Shown here: positions 47,235 through 59,764 of the stretch, one piece after another
How the letters are laid out: each line of letters begins with the position of its first letter
How positions within the stretch are numbered: position 1 is the stretch's first letter
Origin: Jacaranda mimosifolia
Taxonomy: Eukaryota > Streptophyta > Magnoliopsida > Lamiales > Bignoniaceae
Direction of reading: 5' to 3'
DNA length: 64,000 nt
Assembly (NCBI GenBank): GCA_018894105.1
Contig: CM032126.1
Coordinates: 5,545,001-5,609,000 of the forward strand
The notes under the pieces: model-generated
What the model saw: only the letters and a program-made list of their open reading frames with translations
What the model was told of the DNA's origin: nothing
Database searches by the model: none
Made by a program: the position numbers and the translations under genes

Positions 47235-48196
47235 CTAGCATGTGTCCGGTGCGATGCACCGAAAATAATTTATTTATAATAATACTTATTTTACTTCATG
47301 TGATTAAAACATGAATTGCAATTATTTTTAACATTTAATGAAAGAAATCTATTACTAATTAAATAAAATAATATAAATATTTCAATTAAAAATATTACAT
47401 TTGAAGATGATTTATACTGAAATAATTTATAAAATAACAAGAATTGCTAACTCTAACTTTATAAATTATATAAAAATTTATAAAATGATAAAATTTGAAA
47501 AAATAAACAAGAGAATGAAGAAAATAAAAATAGCACAGAATATTTTACTAAATGTGCTTTTTAAATTAGATATATATTTATAATTATATATTTTGATATG
47601 ATAAATAAGCAAATATATTTTTTTAAATATAAAGCTTTTATGTATGATTTCTTAATAATTTGGAAGTTACAATTATATTTTCATGACATTTGAGAATTTT
47701 AAATGTTAAATATTTTCTATTAGAGTAAATATAAAACCTCTTTGTACTTTATCTATAAAAATAACTTATATTAGATTATTACTTATTTGATAACTAATTC
47801 AATAAGTAGTTTTTAAGATACAATTTTATTTATATATAATTAGAAATAATTTATTTAATAAAGTAATAAAAGAATTTATTTGATCAAATGATTGAATATT
47901 TTTTACTATTTAATATTTTTTTAGTTAGAAATAATTAAATATTTTATTACTTAAACTAAAAATAAAGTGATTATTATATCTATATAAATATAAAAGAATT
48001 TATTAAGTATGGAAAATTGGTTGTTGTTTTGAAATAACTTAATTATCAATTAATTTTTTTTATTTATAAATTTTAAGTTTTTATGAATAAAAATGTATAA
48101 TTAAATAAAAAAATCTAACTCTTTAAATTGAAAAATAAGTTAATATTTATTAGAGCTCATATTTATTAGATAATTTCGTTACTTCATATATCCATT

Positions 48197-49962
48197 TGTA
48201 ACACCCCTAAAATTTGGAATCTCAAAAAATAAGAATTTAGAAATCCAGATTTTGATTGGTCGGATTTAATTGCAAAATATTTGAATGTTTTTGTGTCAAT
48301 CCGAAATTTGAGAAAACCTAATTGGACTAACTTTGAAAAGTTTGGGACTTGCATGGTATATATTTTTCGTCAAATAGGTCAAAGTGATGCACTCACTTTG
48401 TGAGGGACGGAATTGGAGTTTGTTGAAATCTTGAAGGACCTAATTGAAATCTAACCAAAAGTTTTAGGGGCCAAATCAGAATTTCTAAAAGACTTCCTAT
48501 AAATATGGAAATTTCATTTCACCCCCCCATTTCATCAGCTTCCTCAACCGTGACCAACCTCTTCCCCACTGGAGATTTCCCCGGCAACACCTGCAACCAG
48601 CAACCTGAACCTACGAGGTTAAGTAGGGCTGTTATTGTTGATTTGGGACCCTGATACGAGGTTAAGTAGGTAGTTACTGATTTTAAATTGTTAATAATCA
48701 GACTGTAATTATTGAAGGCTATCGAAGTTGAATAAAAATTTGATTGTGAATTTATTCCTGTGGTTAGGTGACGAAGGAGTAGGTCCCGCAGACCAATAGA
48801 CTGCTGATTGGGATTGCAGTTTTCTGAGACTACGGAGGTGAAGGTCTGCCAATCTGACGCTTTTTACACTATTCGGTATTTGTGATAAAACCCTGTTAGG
48901 GTTTTCTGTTTCTGTACCGTACTTAACTATGTTTATTGAAATCTGTGAATTGTTAGAATCTATTTGTTATATGTTGTCCAACCGTTTGTTATCTGTTCCC
49001 TATGTTATTCGATTCTCTATTATCTATTCGATCTGTTATTTGACTGTCTATTATTTGTCCGTACTGTTGGTATTGATTCGTTCTATTAGCAATAAGTTAT
49101 GTACCAAGCTATAATGCCTGGGTAAGTTATGTACCAAGCTGGCATGCTTAGGCAAGTTATGTACCAAACTATGCTTAGTTAAGTTTTGTACTAGGTTGTC
49201 ACACTTGGGTAAGTTAAGTACTAGGTTATCACGCTTGGGTAAGTTTAGTCTGATTTATGTAAGGTTAAGTTTTGTACCAAGCTATCATGCTTGGGTAAGT
49301 TTAGTCTGACTGGAATAAGATACGTTTTTGATCTGATCTATTTTATCTGACCAATTTCTGATTGTTCAATTATTTCTTGACTGCCTGTCTGTATTCTGAT
49401 ATGTTTCTGCCTGATTGTTGGTTATGGTCTATTGAGTTGATTTTTCTTCAACAGATCCCTTCTGCTTACACTTACAGTTGTCCCTTACTAAGTCCTTGGA
49501 ATTACCCCCCGTTTTATCTTTGATTCTCCAAGACAGGGATTAAGTGAAGAATTTGGACTCTAGGCTGACATGAGCATATTTGTAATCGATCAAGCGTTTG
49601 AGTGTACATATGGAATCATCTGAATGCTAAGCATGGACTCGAGATGATGTAAGTCATGTGATGACTTAAGACATGTAAATGTTTGTTAAATATAAAAGGT
49701 GAATTATGGCACGTACTTAATGGTTCATCGAGTCTGTTAAGTTTGAAATTTCGCTACTTCTATTAAGTTGAATTTGAGATTTTGTGGTATGTATTTAGTA
49801 TATGTGCTGTATGTTGCGGGATTGTTTAAGTTGAAATCTACTACTATTTCTGATAAGCTTGGAAATTTTGATTTTAGGCCTATTAATTTGTATTTTGAGT
49901 TCAATTTAAGATTAAACTGAATGGCGCCTCAGCTTAGGTGCTACCCAGGTGGGGGCGCTATA
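48197..49962 (+). repeat. 5' LTR of the gypsy element, with a large internal deletion
   Basis: It aligns with both ends of the 3' LTR but lacks about 930 bases corresponding to roughly 54470-55395. The junction near 48614 reads CCTACGAGGTTAAGTAGGG, and GAGGTTAAGTAGG occurs again about 40 bases on, so the break may carry copied filler. 49085-49310 holds short repeats of the form AAGTTATGTACCAAGCT, 30-40 bases apart. Confidence 0.8.
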
Positions 49963-50099
49963 GAGGTGGTATTAGAGCTTAGGTTGTCGATGACTCAGGC
50001 ATTTGGGTATCATTAGGATTTGTCACTGACCTTATGTTTGGGTTAGTTTAAGTATGAACTTTAGGTATTTTGAGTATTAGGAGTTCTTGTGTGATTTGA

Positions 50100-52795
50100 T
50101 GTAACACCCCAATTTTTGGGACACATACATAAGTTGATTGAAATTAAATCAATTAAAGTTTAGGTAGAAATATTGGAAATTGGAGGATTTAATTATAATT
50201 AAGGAAGGGACTCAATTGTTTAAAATTATAAAGTTCAGGGGATTAATATGGAAAAATTAGAAGTTGGAGGACTTTAAAATAATTAAATTTGGATTTAATT
50301 GCCCGAAAACAGAAAGGTTAGGGGGTAATGTGAAAAAAAATAGAAGTTGGAGGACTCAATTGAAGGCTAGGGACCAAATTGAGGGTGGTTGAAACTTTTT
50401 GGGTTGAAATTGAAGTCGGTCATAAGTCTTGGGGTTCATTATGAGAAGGCTAAAAAATATTTTATATATATACACTTAAGGACGAAATTGTGTTTAATTT
50501 TGAAAAATACCCCAAAACCCACCCTAACGGTGAATCACCGGAGAATGACTATGAAACCCAAAACCAATCAGATAACTATGTTCCTCTCATCATGGCGAAC
50601 TCAATCGTTCCAAAAACGTCAGAAACCATCGGCAAAATCGCTGGGAAATTGAACCCAATGGCGAGTTTGGTGGTTTCGGCATCTCCAGTGGCGAAAATAG
50701 GATGGGCTTTGTTGGGTTTTGGTTGTAAGGAGGTGGGTAGGTTGGTGGTGGTTTCAATTTTAGGTTTCTAGGCGTGGTGGTGGTGGAATTGAGAGGGGCG
50801 GCGGACGGCGGTGAAGCCAAGGTCCCGCGGTGGTTTTTGGCAGAATTGAACGGCCAAACGGTGGCCGATTGGGAAATTGGTTGGGGCATTTTGCTCCTGG
50901 CACCGAGGTGTGCCTGCTGGTGGTGGCGGTCTCCATCACCAGCGGCAGTGCGTGACGGTGGTGTTTAGGCAATTTGTGCATAATTGGATCCCGAACTCGT
51001 CTGGGCTATTCTCGGCTTAAGATTGGATCTCGATTCAACCCAATTTGGGTAAATTTAATAGTTAAATTTTAATTCGATTGAATTATCGGATGTAATTGGA
51101 TTCTTTTTGAATGCAGTTTAATTGTGACATGAACTAAGATTGTTAAACCACGATTTAGTCTAAGGTTATAGATTAATCTTGTAATTAATATAGTATTGAA
51201 TTTGATAGACTCGGATGGATTATTATATTATTGTTGAGACCTAAATAAGATGTTAACAACTAGTTTACCGACTTATCGAGTTAAGGACTATGATAGGTGA
51301 TTACCTTGAACATTTGAGTGTAATATGGAATTTGAGAATTGTGATTGAACAGTTAGAGTAATTGAGGAACGTGATAAGAATATTTAAGTGCATTAAGAAT
51401 TATGATTCATAAATCAACATATGTTAGATTAGGTCATTTTATTATGAACTTTAAGTTGAATCGGAAACTAGGTCATGGGCTTTCCAAAACATTTAAGGAT
51501 TATCGGGACTGTGTCAGAATATCCTTAAGTTTAATAAAGACGTTAGATATATTTATATTGAAGGTTTAAAGGATTGATAGGACGATAACTCGTATTATCT
51601 CATGGCAGTTCTTGATCGTCTGACTAGGCAGCTAGAACCTGGGCATCTATCCGACTAGGGATTTCCTTGCATTTATCAAGTGAGTTTATACTCATTAGTA
51701 TGAGATTGTTTGCTGGGAAAAGAACCTATATACTTACTATTATATCATGATCGTTTGCTTTCTTTCGATCCATGTGTTGAAAATAGTACTTCACATCGCT
51801 TTCTATTCGAAGTGCCTCTGTTGATTTTAATTGATATCGCTTTATTTGAAATTGGAGATGTGTTGAGAAAACTGAAAAGTGATTTCGAAATATATTGTTT
51901 CATCGCCATACCTTTCTGGAAACCTGCTTGGTGTTGGATTATTCTGTATATAAACATGGCGATTTGATATACTATCTGGAACACTGGTTTTGAGATATAT
52001 TTATTAGTCATAGCCATGATCGTTTCCCAAAAACGGGTCAAGACTGTTTGAGCATCCGAATTTCGGTTGTCATGGCAAAGTGACGTGCTATATGAAATGT
52101 TGTTGCACTGATTATTGATAATTGATACTGTAATGACTACTGATACCCTTGGGGATGGGCTGTGGGATTAGCTTGGGACGGATCGGGCGGAACGGACTGA
52201 CGACAACCGATCTCCTGTTGATACCCTACTGATTACATCTGGTTCTGTACTCTGCTAGAGGTAGTTGGTTATAGAAGGGATGAGGAATGTAGCTAGCCAT
52301 ACCTACTGGTTATAGTATATTATCCGAGTCGATCACTTGGGATGGAGCAATAAGGATTTTCATGTTTTCGAAAGTGGAGTGACAAGGTGGGAGAACTGCC
52401 AACAGCTTAACAGTGAAAATATTTTGTTAAATTATGTTTAGTTTATTCGGTATGCCTGATATTTATACTTAGAATCTCAATTATTTGATCAGAATCTAGC
52501 GAATATTCAAATGGCATATCGACTCCTTTATAATGATAGTTGAGGTATAAATTTCTGTGAGAGACAGTGAATTTTGTGAAGTCTCATCACCGGTATAAGA
52601 CGGTAGTGAGATGGATCACCCCAAAACTTTGACTAAAACCTTATTTCTCAACTTCTGAAAATATTTATACTTCTATTTGTCTCCTATGTTATAATTATGA
52701 AATTGTCATTTTGTTGTTATTGCTATACTATCTCACTAAGTCATTCAGACTTATATTGTTTTATTGTTTCTTTCGTTATGTGCCCTAGATAGAAT
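50100..52795 (+). mobile_element. Nested, truncated LTR related to the solo LTR at 5383
   Basis: It begins TGTAACACCCCAATTTTTG and follows the solo LTR at 5383-8476 for most of its length, including the GGGCGGAACGGAC block near 52195 and AAACCTTATTTCTC near 52640. The last 250 bases or so of the LTR are missing. The small open frames at 50389-50968 fall in a GC-richer leader-like part of the LTR and are not called as genes. Confidence 0.65.
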
Positions 52796-52869
52796 GTGGA
52801 CTTTGGGCTAGAAAGTTTGGTTATGTAGAGATATATGAATGGAATCATTGCAGGTAATATTGCATTTGA

Positions 52870-54008
52870 GGATAGTATGGAAGATTTGAAGAATGAGAAT
52901 AAGGTCCTAAAGGAGGAAAAGGAAAAATCTTCTAAGATGGTGCCAAGGTCTTAAGGAGAAGCTGCATGATATGCATGAGGCCTTGAAGGATAGAAGAGCA
53001 GAGTCAAGTTATTTAAAATCAGTACTTGGGGCAAGGAGTTATATGCTAGACAGATTAATGGAGAATATAGGGAAAGAGGAGATTGAATGTTGGAAGAAGC
53101 AAGGGTACTACCAGCTGAAGGCTAGAAAAGACCACATAAATCACTTACACATTATTCTCGGAGCCCCAAGAGAGAGCATCAGTTGTATGTGAAGTTTGTA
53201 AGTGAAAATACTGAATTGAGAATGTGGTTTTCTTGGGCACATAATATCCCAAGATGGGGTAGAGATTGATCTCTCTAAGATAAAGACAATAATCAACTGG
53301 AAGAGATCGAAAAATGTGATAGAAGTTTGTAGTTTTCTGTGTCCTGTCGGCTATTGACAAAGATTGTGCAGAACTTTTTAATTAACTGACACGTTGACTA
53401 AATTAACTTAGAAAGCCAACCATTTGATTGGAACGAGAACCTAAATTGGAGACAGTGTTGATGGATGGAAATTCTAGAAAATTGCAATTTCTCCATCACC
53501 TATCACCCGAAAAGGCAAATGTAGTGGCCATGCCTCGAGCTAAAAGGCTAGAATGGCTCACTTACAGGAAACGGAAGCACAAAAAAATAAAAAATAAAAA
53601 GCCTAAGAACGGGTGTTGTGTTAAATTAATACAACGAGTAGGATTGCAGAGATAAGTGAGGTCCGAATCATAGGATGAAATGCGATGAGCCCTAAGCCAA
53701 AGATATATGAATGCTGAAACTAAAGGAAAGATAAGAAGTTCTAGAGATCCTAGTGCAATATTGAAAATTAAGATATTCTTCTGTTTCGTAAGAAATATTT
53801 GTGCCAAAAGGAGTGGAAGAGAAATTGTTAAATATGGCACCCAAGTCAAAATACAATGCATCTGACAAGCACAAAGATGTATCGGGACTTTAAGAAATAA
53901 TTATGACAGAATGTAATGAAAAGAGGCTGTAGATCGACTAACCGAATCTACTTATTTTCTCTCGGTCGGAACAGTACTCAGATGAGAATAAGGGGACCAG
54001 ATTCTTTT
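52870..54008 (+). pseudogene. Gypsy pol remnant (RT, RNase H, integrase fragments)
   Basis: 53130-53420 reads, through stops and frameshifts, like the gypsy RT segment F-L-G-H-I-I-S with a following D-G-V-E-I-D-L-S-K-I-K. 53470-53560 matches the end of RNase H (S-P-E-K-A-N-V-V-A-M). 53800-54000 may be decayed integrase. 52871-53130 is an open, charged, coiled-coil-like stretch (E-A-L-K-D-R-R-A-E-S) that I cannot assign; it may be Gag or a captured fragment. The RT active site is missing, so there has been an internal deletion. Confidence 0.6.
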
Positions 54009-54021
54009 GAGGGGGAAGGTC

Positions 54022-56752
54022 TGTAACACCGCTAAAATTCATAATTTTGAAAAATTAAGAATTTAGAAATCAAGATTTTGATTGGTTGGATTTTAGGGCT
54101 CGGAAAAGAAATAAAAAGGATTTAATTGCAAAAATTTGGGAAGTTTTGGGGTCAATCCAAAATTTGAGAAAACCTAATTAAACTAACTTTGAAAAGTTTG
54201 GGATTTGCATGGTACATATTTTTGGTCAAATAGGTCAAAGTGAGGCACTCACTTTGTAAGGGACTGAATTGGAGTTTGTTGAAATCTTGAAGGACCTAAT
54301 TGAAATCTGACCAAAAGTTTTAGGAGCCAAATTAGAATTTCTAAAAGACTTTCCTATAAGTATGGAAATTTCATTTCACCCCCCCATTTCATCATCTTCC
54401 TCAACTGCGACCAACTTCTTCCCTACCGAAGATTTCCCCGGCAACACCCCGAACCAGCAACCTGAACCTACCTTTTTCTTCCTCTCCTCACAATGAACAT
54501 GCTTGTACCGAAAGCCTCCCAGTTTGACCGAAGAAAGCGATCGAAAATTGAGAGTCAAAGGTGGTACACGATAGAGGTGGTGGCTTGCTCCATTCCAGTG
54601 ACCGAAGCTTGAAGTGCAGTAGTGGATTTTATTGCTCTCAGCTCAAGGAGCATGCCAGTAGCTTCAGATTTCAGAATGGACCATCAGTGGCAACGAAATT
54701 AGAAGAAAATCGCGCGGCGGCAAGTGGTGGCATTGTGTAGTCGAAGCTGAAATTGAAGGCTTTCTTGGCGGTATTTGGTGAAATTGACTTGGGGGTTAGC
54801 TTGGTTGAGTTGAAATGTGCATTTTAGTAGTGGTTTGGGCTTTTTCCGACAACAGTATATGGCGGCGGCTCGATGGCAGAGTTGGTTCAAAATCTACAGC
54901 TTATTGCGAGTATCGTGATGATGGTCTTGGTTTGTGGTTTTGAGGTCCAGTTAAGCAAATTCGTGGGTAAAAAGGGATTTAGATTATATATTTTTATATA
55001 TATGTATATACATGTAATGTACCGTTATTTCCATAACTTTGTGATATGCCAAGGATGAGGATTTGTATAAGGTTGATACATATATATTTTTCATGCATGG
55101 ATCATAGTGTAATTAGTGGGTCCGGATTTGTATTATTTTATGTAATATTAGCATTAATTGAGTTAATTAAGCGATTAAACTATGATTTTATGAAATTGGA
55201 ACTCGAGAAATGATAATTGGATGATTTGAAATGATATGGGACTAAGACTCGATATATGCATGTGCAAGTATAAGTTTAGTCAACTTGGATTGTATTATTT
55301 TATGAAAATGTTGGGAATTATCGAGTTCATTGAAAGAGAAAACCCTAATTTTATGAATTTGGAACCTAAGTGAAAACAATTGGGATAAATAGGGCTGTTA
55401 TTGTTGATTTGGGACCCTGATACGAGGTTAAGTGGATAGTTACTGATTTTAGACTGATAATAATAAGACTGTAATTATTGAAGGTTATCGAGGTCGAATA
55501 AAGATTGATTGTGAATTTATTCCTTTGATTAGGTGACAAAGGAGTAGGTCCCACAGACCAGTAGACTGCTGATTGGGGTTGCAGTTTTATGAGACTACGG
55601 AATGAGGGTCTGCCAATCTGGCCCTTTTTACACTCTTCGGTATTTGTAATAAAATCGTGTGAGGGTTTTCTGTTTCTGTACCGTACTGAACTATGCTTAT
55701 TGAAATCCGTGAATTGTTCAGAATCTGCTTGTTATCTGTTGTTTGACTGTCTGTTATCTGTTTGCTCTGTTATTTGATTGTCTATTATCTATTTGATTTG
55801 TTATTTGATTGTCTTTTATCTGTCCGTAATGTTGGTATTGATTCGTTTTGTCAGCAATAAGTTATGTACCAAGCTGTAATGCTTGGGTAAGTAATATACC
55901 AAGCTGACATGCTTGGGTAAGTTATGTACCATGCTATGCTTGGGTAAGTTTTGTACTAGATTGTCACGCTTGGGTAAGTTAAGTACCAGGTTATCACGAT
56001 TGGGTAAGTTTAGTCCGATTTATGTAAGGCTAAGTTTGTACCAAGCTGTCACGCTTGGGTAAGTTTAGTCTGACTAGAATAAGATATGTTTTTTATCTAA
56101 TCTATTTTATCTAACTGATTTCTAATTGTTCGATTATTTCTTGACTGTTCGATTATTTCTTGATTGTCTGTCCATATTCTAATATGCTTTTGCCTGATTG
56201 TTGGTTACGGTCTGTTGACTTGATTCTTTCTCAACAGATCCCTTCTTCTTATGCTTACAATTATCCTTGCTAAGTCCTTTGGACTTAGCCCCCATTTTAT
56301 CTTTGATTCTCTCAACCAAGGATTAAGTGAAGAATTTGGACTCCATGATGGACATGAGCATATTTTGTAATAGATCAGGTGTTTGAATGTATATATGGAA
56401 TCATTTGAATGCTAAGCATGAACTCGAGATAATGTGATATGTCATGTGACAACTTAAGACATGTAAATGTTTTGTTAAATGTAAAAGTTGAATTATGGCA
56501 TGTACTTAATGGTTCATTGAGTCTGTTAAGTTTGAAATGCCGCTGCTTCTATTACGTTGGATTTGAGATTTTGTGATATGTATTTAGTATATGTGATGTA
56601 TGTTACGGGATTGTTTAAGTTGAATTCCGCTGCTATTTTTGATAACTTTGGAAATTTTGATTTTGGGCCCATTAATTTGTATTTTTTGTTCAATTTAAGA
56701 TTGAACTAAGTTGCGCTTCAACTTAAGTGCTATCTCTAGTGGGGGCGCTACA
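54022..56752 (+). repeat. 3' LTR of the gypsy element
   Basis: At 2731 bases it is the fuller copy of the LTR. It includes the segment lost from the 5' LTR and a series of 30-40-base repeats at about 55855-56060 (TACCAAGCT, GCTTGGGTAAGT). Confidence 0.85.
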
Positions 56753-58142
56753 CTATTTAATTTTTGATATTTAATATCATCAAAGTGAATATAAATTACT
56801 AAATATGAAATATATCAATTGTGAAAAAGTATTTACTTAGCGATGAAATTTTGTTTTTTAGTTGTATATACATAATTTTTTATAAATAACTTATTTATTG
56901 AAGAGAAATAAAATGATTTTCTTAAAAAATATTACACTAAGTAAAGATTCAACAAATTAAAATAAATTTATCAAAGCACATGATATTATATATATATATA
57001 TATATATAAATCCTTTCTTATATGCACATAATTAGAAATGGGTATATCCATTGCTAATCAATTTAATGAATATCTTATAGAAAAATGCATAGTATTTTTC
57101 ACTCATTTGATAAGAAAATTGAAATAATTTCAACAACTTAATAAAATTATAATATTTTCAAATATTTAATAAGATCATATTATTCGAGGTTCATTACTTA
57201 AATATGAAGTACATATAATTTTTTTATCTAGATAAATCGATCGAGAGAGCTGCAACTGACATAATAGTAAAATAAAAATTCAATATCAAAGATAAATTCT
57301 TATATAAACATACATAAATATTTGAAAATAGTATTGAAAATAAATACATAAATTATAATTAATTGAAATAAAAAAATACCGCATGTTGATGTTTTTAAGT
57401 AATATAAAAATTACAATCATAAGTTGGTCATAAGAACTTTAATTTTAAATAAATATTGAGAAAATAATAAAGTAATAATATTGATAAAATATTAAAAAAG
57501 TATCTAATTAATTTAAAATAAAAACGAAACAAAAACAATAAAAAAATTTATAATCAAAATTTTTTAAAATTTTTCTACGAAATGAACTTTAAATAATTAA
57601 AAATAAAAAGATATTATTATATTATGCTAATTGGGGAAAGAGATCCTACAACTAAAATAGAGAATTATACTACGAATAATGTGGAAATAAAATGTAAAAA
57701 GAATAATTGTGGAATAACAAAATTTAGATATAAAATAAATAAAATATTTATCTATTTAATCTTGTGATAAATTAAATTTGTAAGATAGAATTTTATGATA
57801 GAGTACTTAATATGATGCTTATAAATAGTTTTAAATTATAAACTTATTTAGTGAGATAAAAACATAAGTATAGATATTTTTTGAATTATCTTATAAGATA
57901 GAAATATGTATTACAATTTTGGATAAACACAACATAATATATTTTAGTTATAGCAAATAAGTTGATAGTATTAAAATAAAACTTAAAAGTAAATAAACAA
58001 CAAATGAAAAATTTTCAACTGAATTAGAAAACTCAAAATTATAAGAATTTGGCATTTGGTCAAATTAAATTGCACAATTAGAATTAAAATTGTACAATTG
58101 CGGATCCTACATCATTGTGCTATATATAATAGTATAGATAGA

Positions 58143-58250
58143 TAAGGAATAAAGAATTCCACATCACCAATTGTTCATCCATTATGAAATTTCCAATTTA
58201 GGTGTCATAGGGCCATGTGTACTTTTGCCAAATTTGAAAAGATGTTTGTA
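58143..58250. other. Continuation of the GH3-C upstream region after the Helitron
   Basis: TAAGGAATAAAGAATTCC and the next 90 bases match 38140-38235 upstream of copy B almost exactly, then similarity stops. This marks the far edge of the GH3 duplication unit. Confidence 0.75.
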
Positions 58251-58990
58251 AGTGCAAATTTCTTTGTTTGCAATAAATAAAATTATAATACAAGAAAAAT
58301 CGTACAAATGAAATAAAATTGAAATTTATCAAATGTGGATTCAATTTCTAATCTAATCATCTGATTCTTTCATTTCAAATATGATCTTGAATTTAATAAG
58401 TTTCGTGAAGAACGCATTGAACGTCGTGGATCTTATTGAATTTGATTTGAATATGATTTTGAAATTTGATGAGCTCCACAATGAATGCCTTAAACATTGT
58501 GGATTTCCTTGAATTTAATTTGAAATAACGCCAATTCAAGGGATTCGCACTTTAATCTCAAAACAAACGTCAAAATATATGAGCTTTGCGAGGAACGCCT
58601 TGAACGCCGTGATCTCCTTGAATTTGATTTGAAGAAAATAATGCTAATTCGAAGGCTTCTCCACGAAGAACCCCTTGAATGCTGTGGATCTCTTTAAATT
58701 TGCTTGCGAGAATTGCTGGACTCTTTCAAGGTTTTCTCTGACTTGCAGGGATTTGTGTTGTGTGTTAAATGAACCTTAATCACTCCCTTTGTATAAATGT
58801 TTGACGGGAGACTTATAAGTTAACTTGAACTTCTTTGATAGTTATCTATTTGATAAGATAATATCAAATATCAAGAGATAATATCACGTATGAAGAGATA
58901 ATATCAAATATTTTTGATTTGATTGGTCTATTGACATAAACACTTTATTTTTGATACTTATCAGCATTTGATTTTAACAAAAAGAATAAA
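58251..58990. other. Intergenic DNA with a degenerate GAACGCCTTGAACGCCGTGG repeat
   Basis: Four or five degenerate units of the form CGCCTTGAACGCCGTGATCTC followed by CTTGAATTTGATTTGAA lie at 58400-58700, spaced 60-130 bases apart. No coding frame is open. The origin is unknown. Confidence 0.5.
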
Positions 58991-59009
58991 TACTAGAGTA
59001 TTAATTAAA

Positions 59010-59150
59010 ATTAGGGTCACTTATTTAAAAGTACCAAAAGCACTTTCCAAATTTGTGATCAGTCCTCACTTGATTTTCTTTATAATAAGCTCCCTAGTTT
59101 TGTTAAAACTTTAAAGATCACTCCCTACTCACTTGATTTGACAAAAATGC
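59010..59150. repeat. Terminal inverted repeat of the right MULE
   Basis: It aligns with the reverse complement of 5140-5265 (ATCAGTCCTCACTTGA, CTCCC, TTTT, ACTCCC, CCCTT in order). It lies directly upstream of the transposase leader. Confidence 0.55.
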
Positions 59151-59428
59151 CCTTAAGTACAATATTTTTCATTCATTTTTTCTCACTTCTTCATCATCCA
59201 CACAAGCAAACAGTAAATCCTAGCATATGTACTTTTATTACCAGAAATAGAAAGAAAAGAAAAAATGCAACAAGCTCCACGGCGGGAACGAGAATAATCA
59301 TTGGAGCCAACAACCACCAACCCGACATCTGCATTGTCTTCTTCTCCTTTTATTTTCATCATTTTCGAGTTTCTTCTTCTTCTCGGTTTCTTCTCAGTTG
59401 CTTTTGAGTTTCTTGTATTTTTTCGACG

Positions 59429-59764
59429 ATGTCAACTAATAGTGAAGTAGGAGTGTTCAATCAAGTGTTGGAGAGTTGCCGCTACAAAGACCAGCTCCAT
59501 ATAATGTCAATTAAGGATAGTATGACTTTAATGGACATGTATATTAATCTCGCAAGAAAATGGAGTGAAATCAACGCCGAGCTCTTCAGTTTGCAATACA
59601 TAGCTCAACATCAAAGATTGTATGTGACTTTGACTGATAACGACGATGTCATGAATATGGTCATATTGAATTTGACATTGAAGATGAACATTGTTGACAT
59701 CCTAGTAAACCGAAAGGATGAATCAAGCAGTAGTGCAAAGAAGAGCAGTGATGTTTTAAGATAA
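59429..59764 (+). CDS. MULE transposase N-terminal (PB1-like) exon
   Basis: An open frame of 111 codons starts at ATG 59429 after a pyrimidine-rich leader. Its pattern (S-M-T-L-M-D-M, then L-Q-Y-I, then V-T-L-T-D-N-D-D-V-M-N-M-V) resembles the PB1-like domain at the start of MuDR-type transposases in plants. The frame closes at 59762-59764. In a working element this exon would be spliced to the MuDR zinc-binding and DDE exons. Only a short candidate for the next exon is visible at 61085-61275. The family assignment is by pattern, not by search. Confidence 0.5.
   Translation: MSTNSEVGVFNQVLESCRYKDQLHIMSIKDSMTLMDMYINLARKWSEINAELFSLQYIAQHQRLYVTLTDNDDVMNMVILNLTLKMNIVDILVNRKDESSSSAKKSSDVLR

Larger units (their letters stand above)
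48197..56752 (+). mobile_element. Degenerate Ty3-gypsy retrotransposon inside the Helitron
   Basis: The 5' LTR is 48197-49962, the primer binding site TGGTATTAGAGC is at 49967-49978 (one mismatch to the usual initiator-Met tRNA site), the polypurine tract GAGGGGGAAGG is at 54009-54019 and the 3' LTR is 54022-56752. LTRs start TGTAACACC and end GGGGGCGCTACA (the 5' LTR end has CTATA). Flanks are CCATT and CTATT, a 5-base duplication with one change. The internal part is short and broken and contains another LTR. Confidence 0.85.
47235..58142 (-). mobile_element. Non-autonomous Helitron with a nested Ty3-gypsy element
   Basis: On the minus strand it starts TCTATCTATACTATT (58142 downward) and ends with the hairpin CGGTGC-ATC-GCACCG, then GACACATG and CTAG (47238-47235). 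It sits between host A and T. The empty site upstream of copy B (38139/38140) reads CCGTATAAAAAAATAAGGAAT, and host homology resumes exactly at 58143. Without the nested gypsy element the Helitron is about 2.35 kb (47235-48196 plus 56753-58142). No Rep/helicase domain is present. Confidence 0.85.

Noticed and set aside
50389..50981. Several overlapping frames rich in Pro or Gly/Val
   Set aside because: They lie inside an LTR and face in both directions; the GC-rich leader keeps frames open by chance.
52865..52869. TTTGA after a CA, matching TTTGA before the nested LTR at 50095-50099
   Set aside because: The nested LTR loses similarity to its relative about 70 bases earlier, so this is probably a chance match and not a true target duplication.
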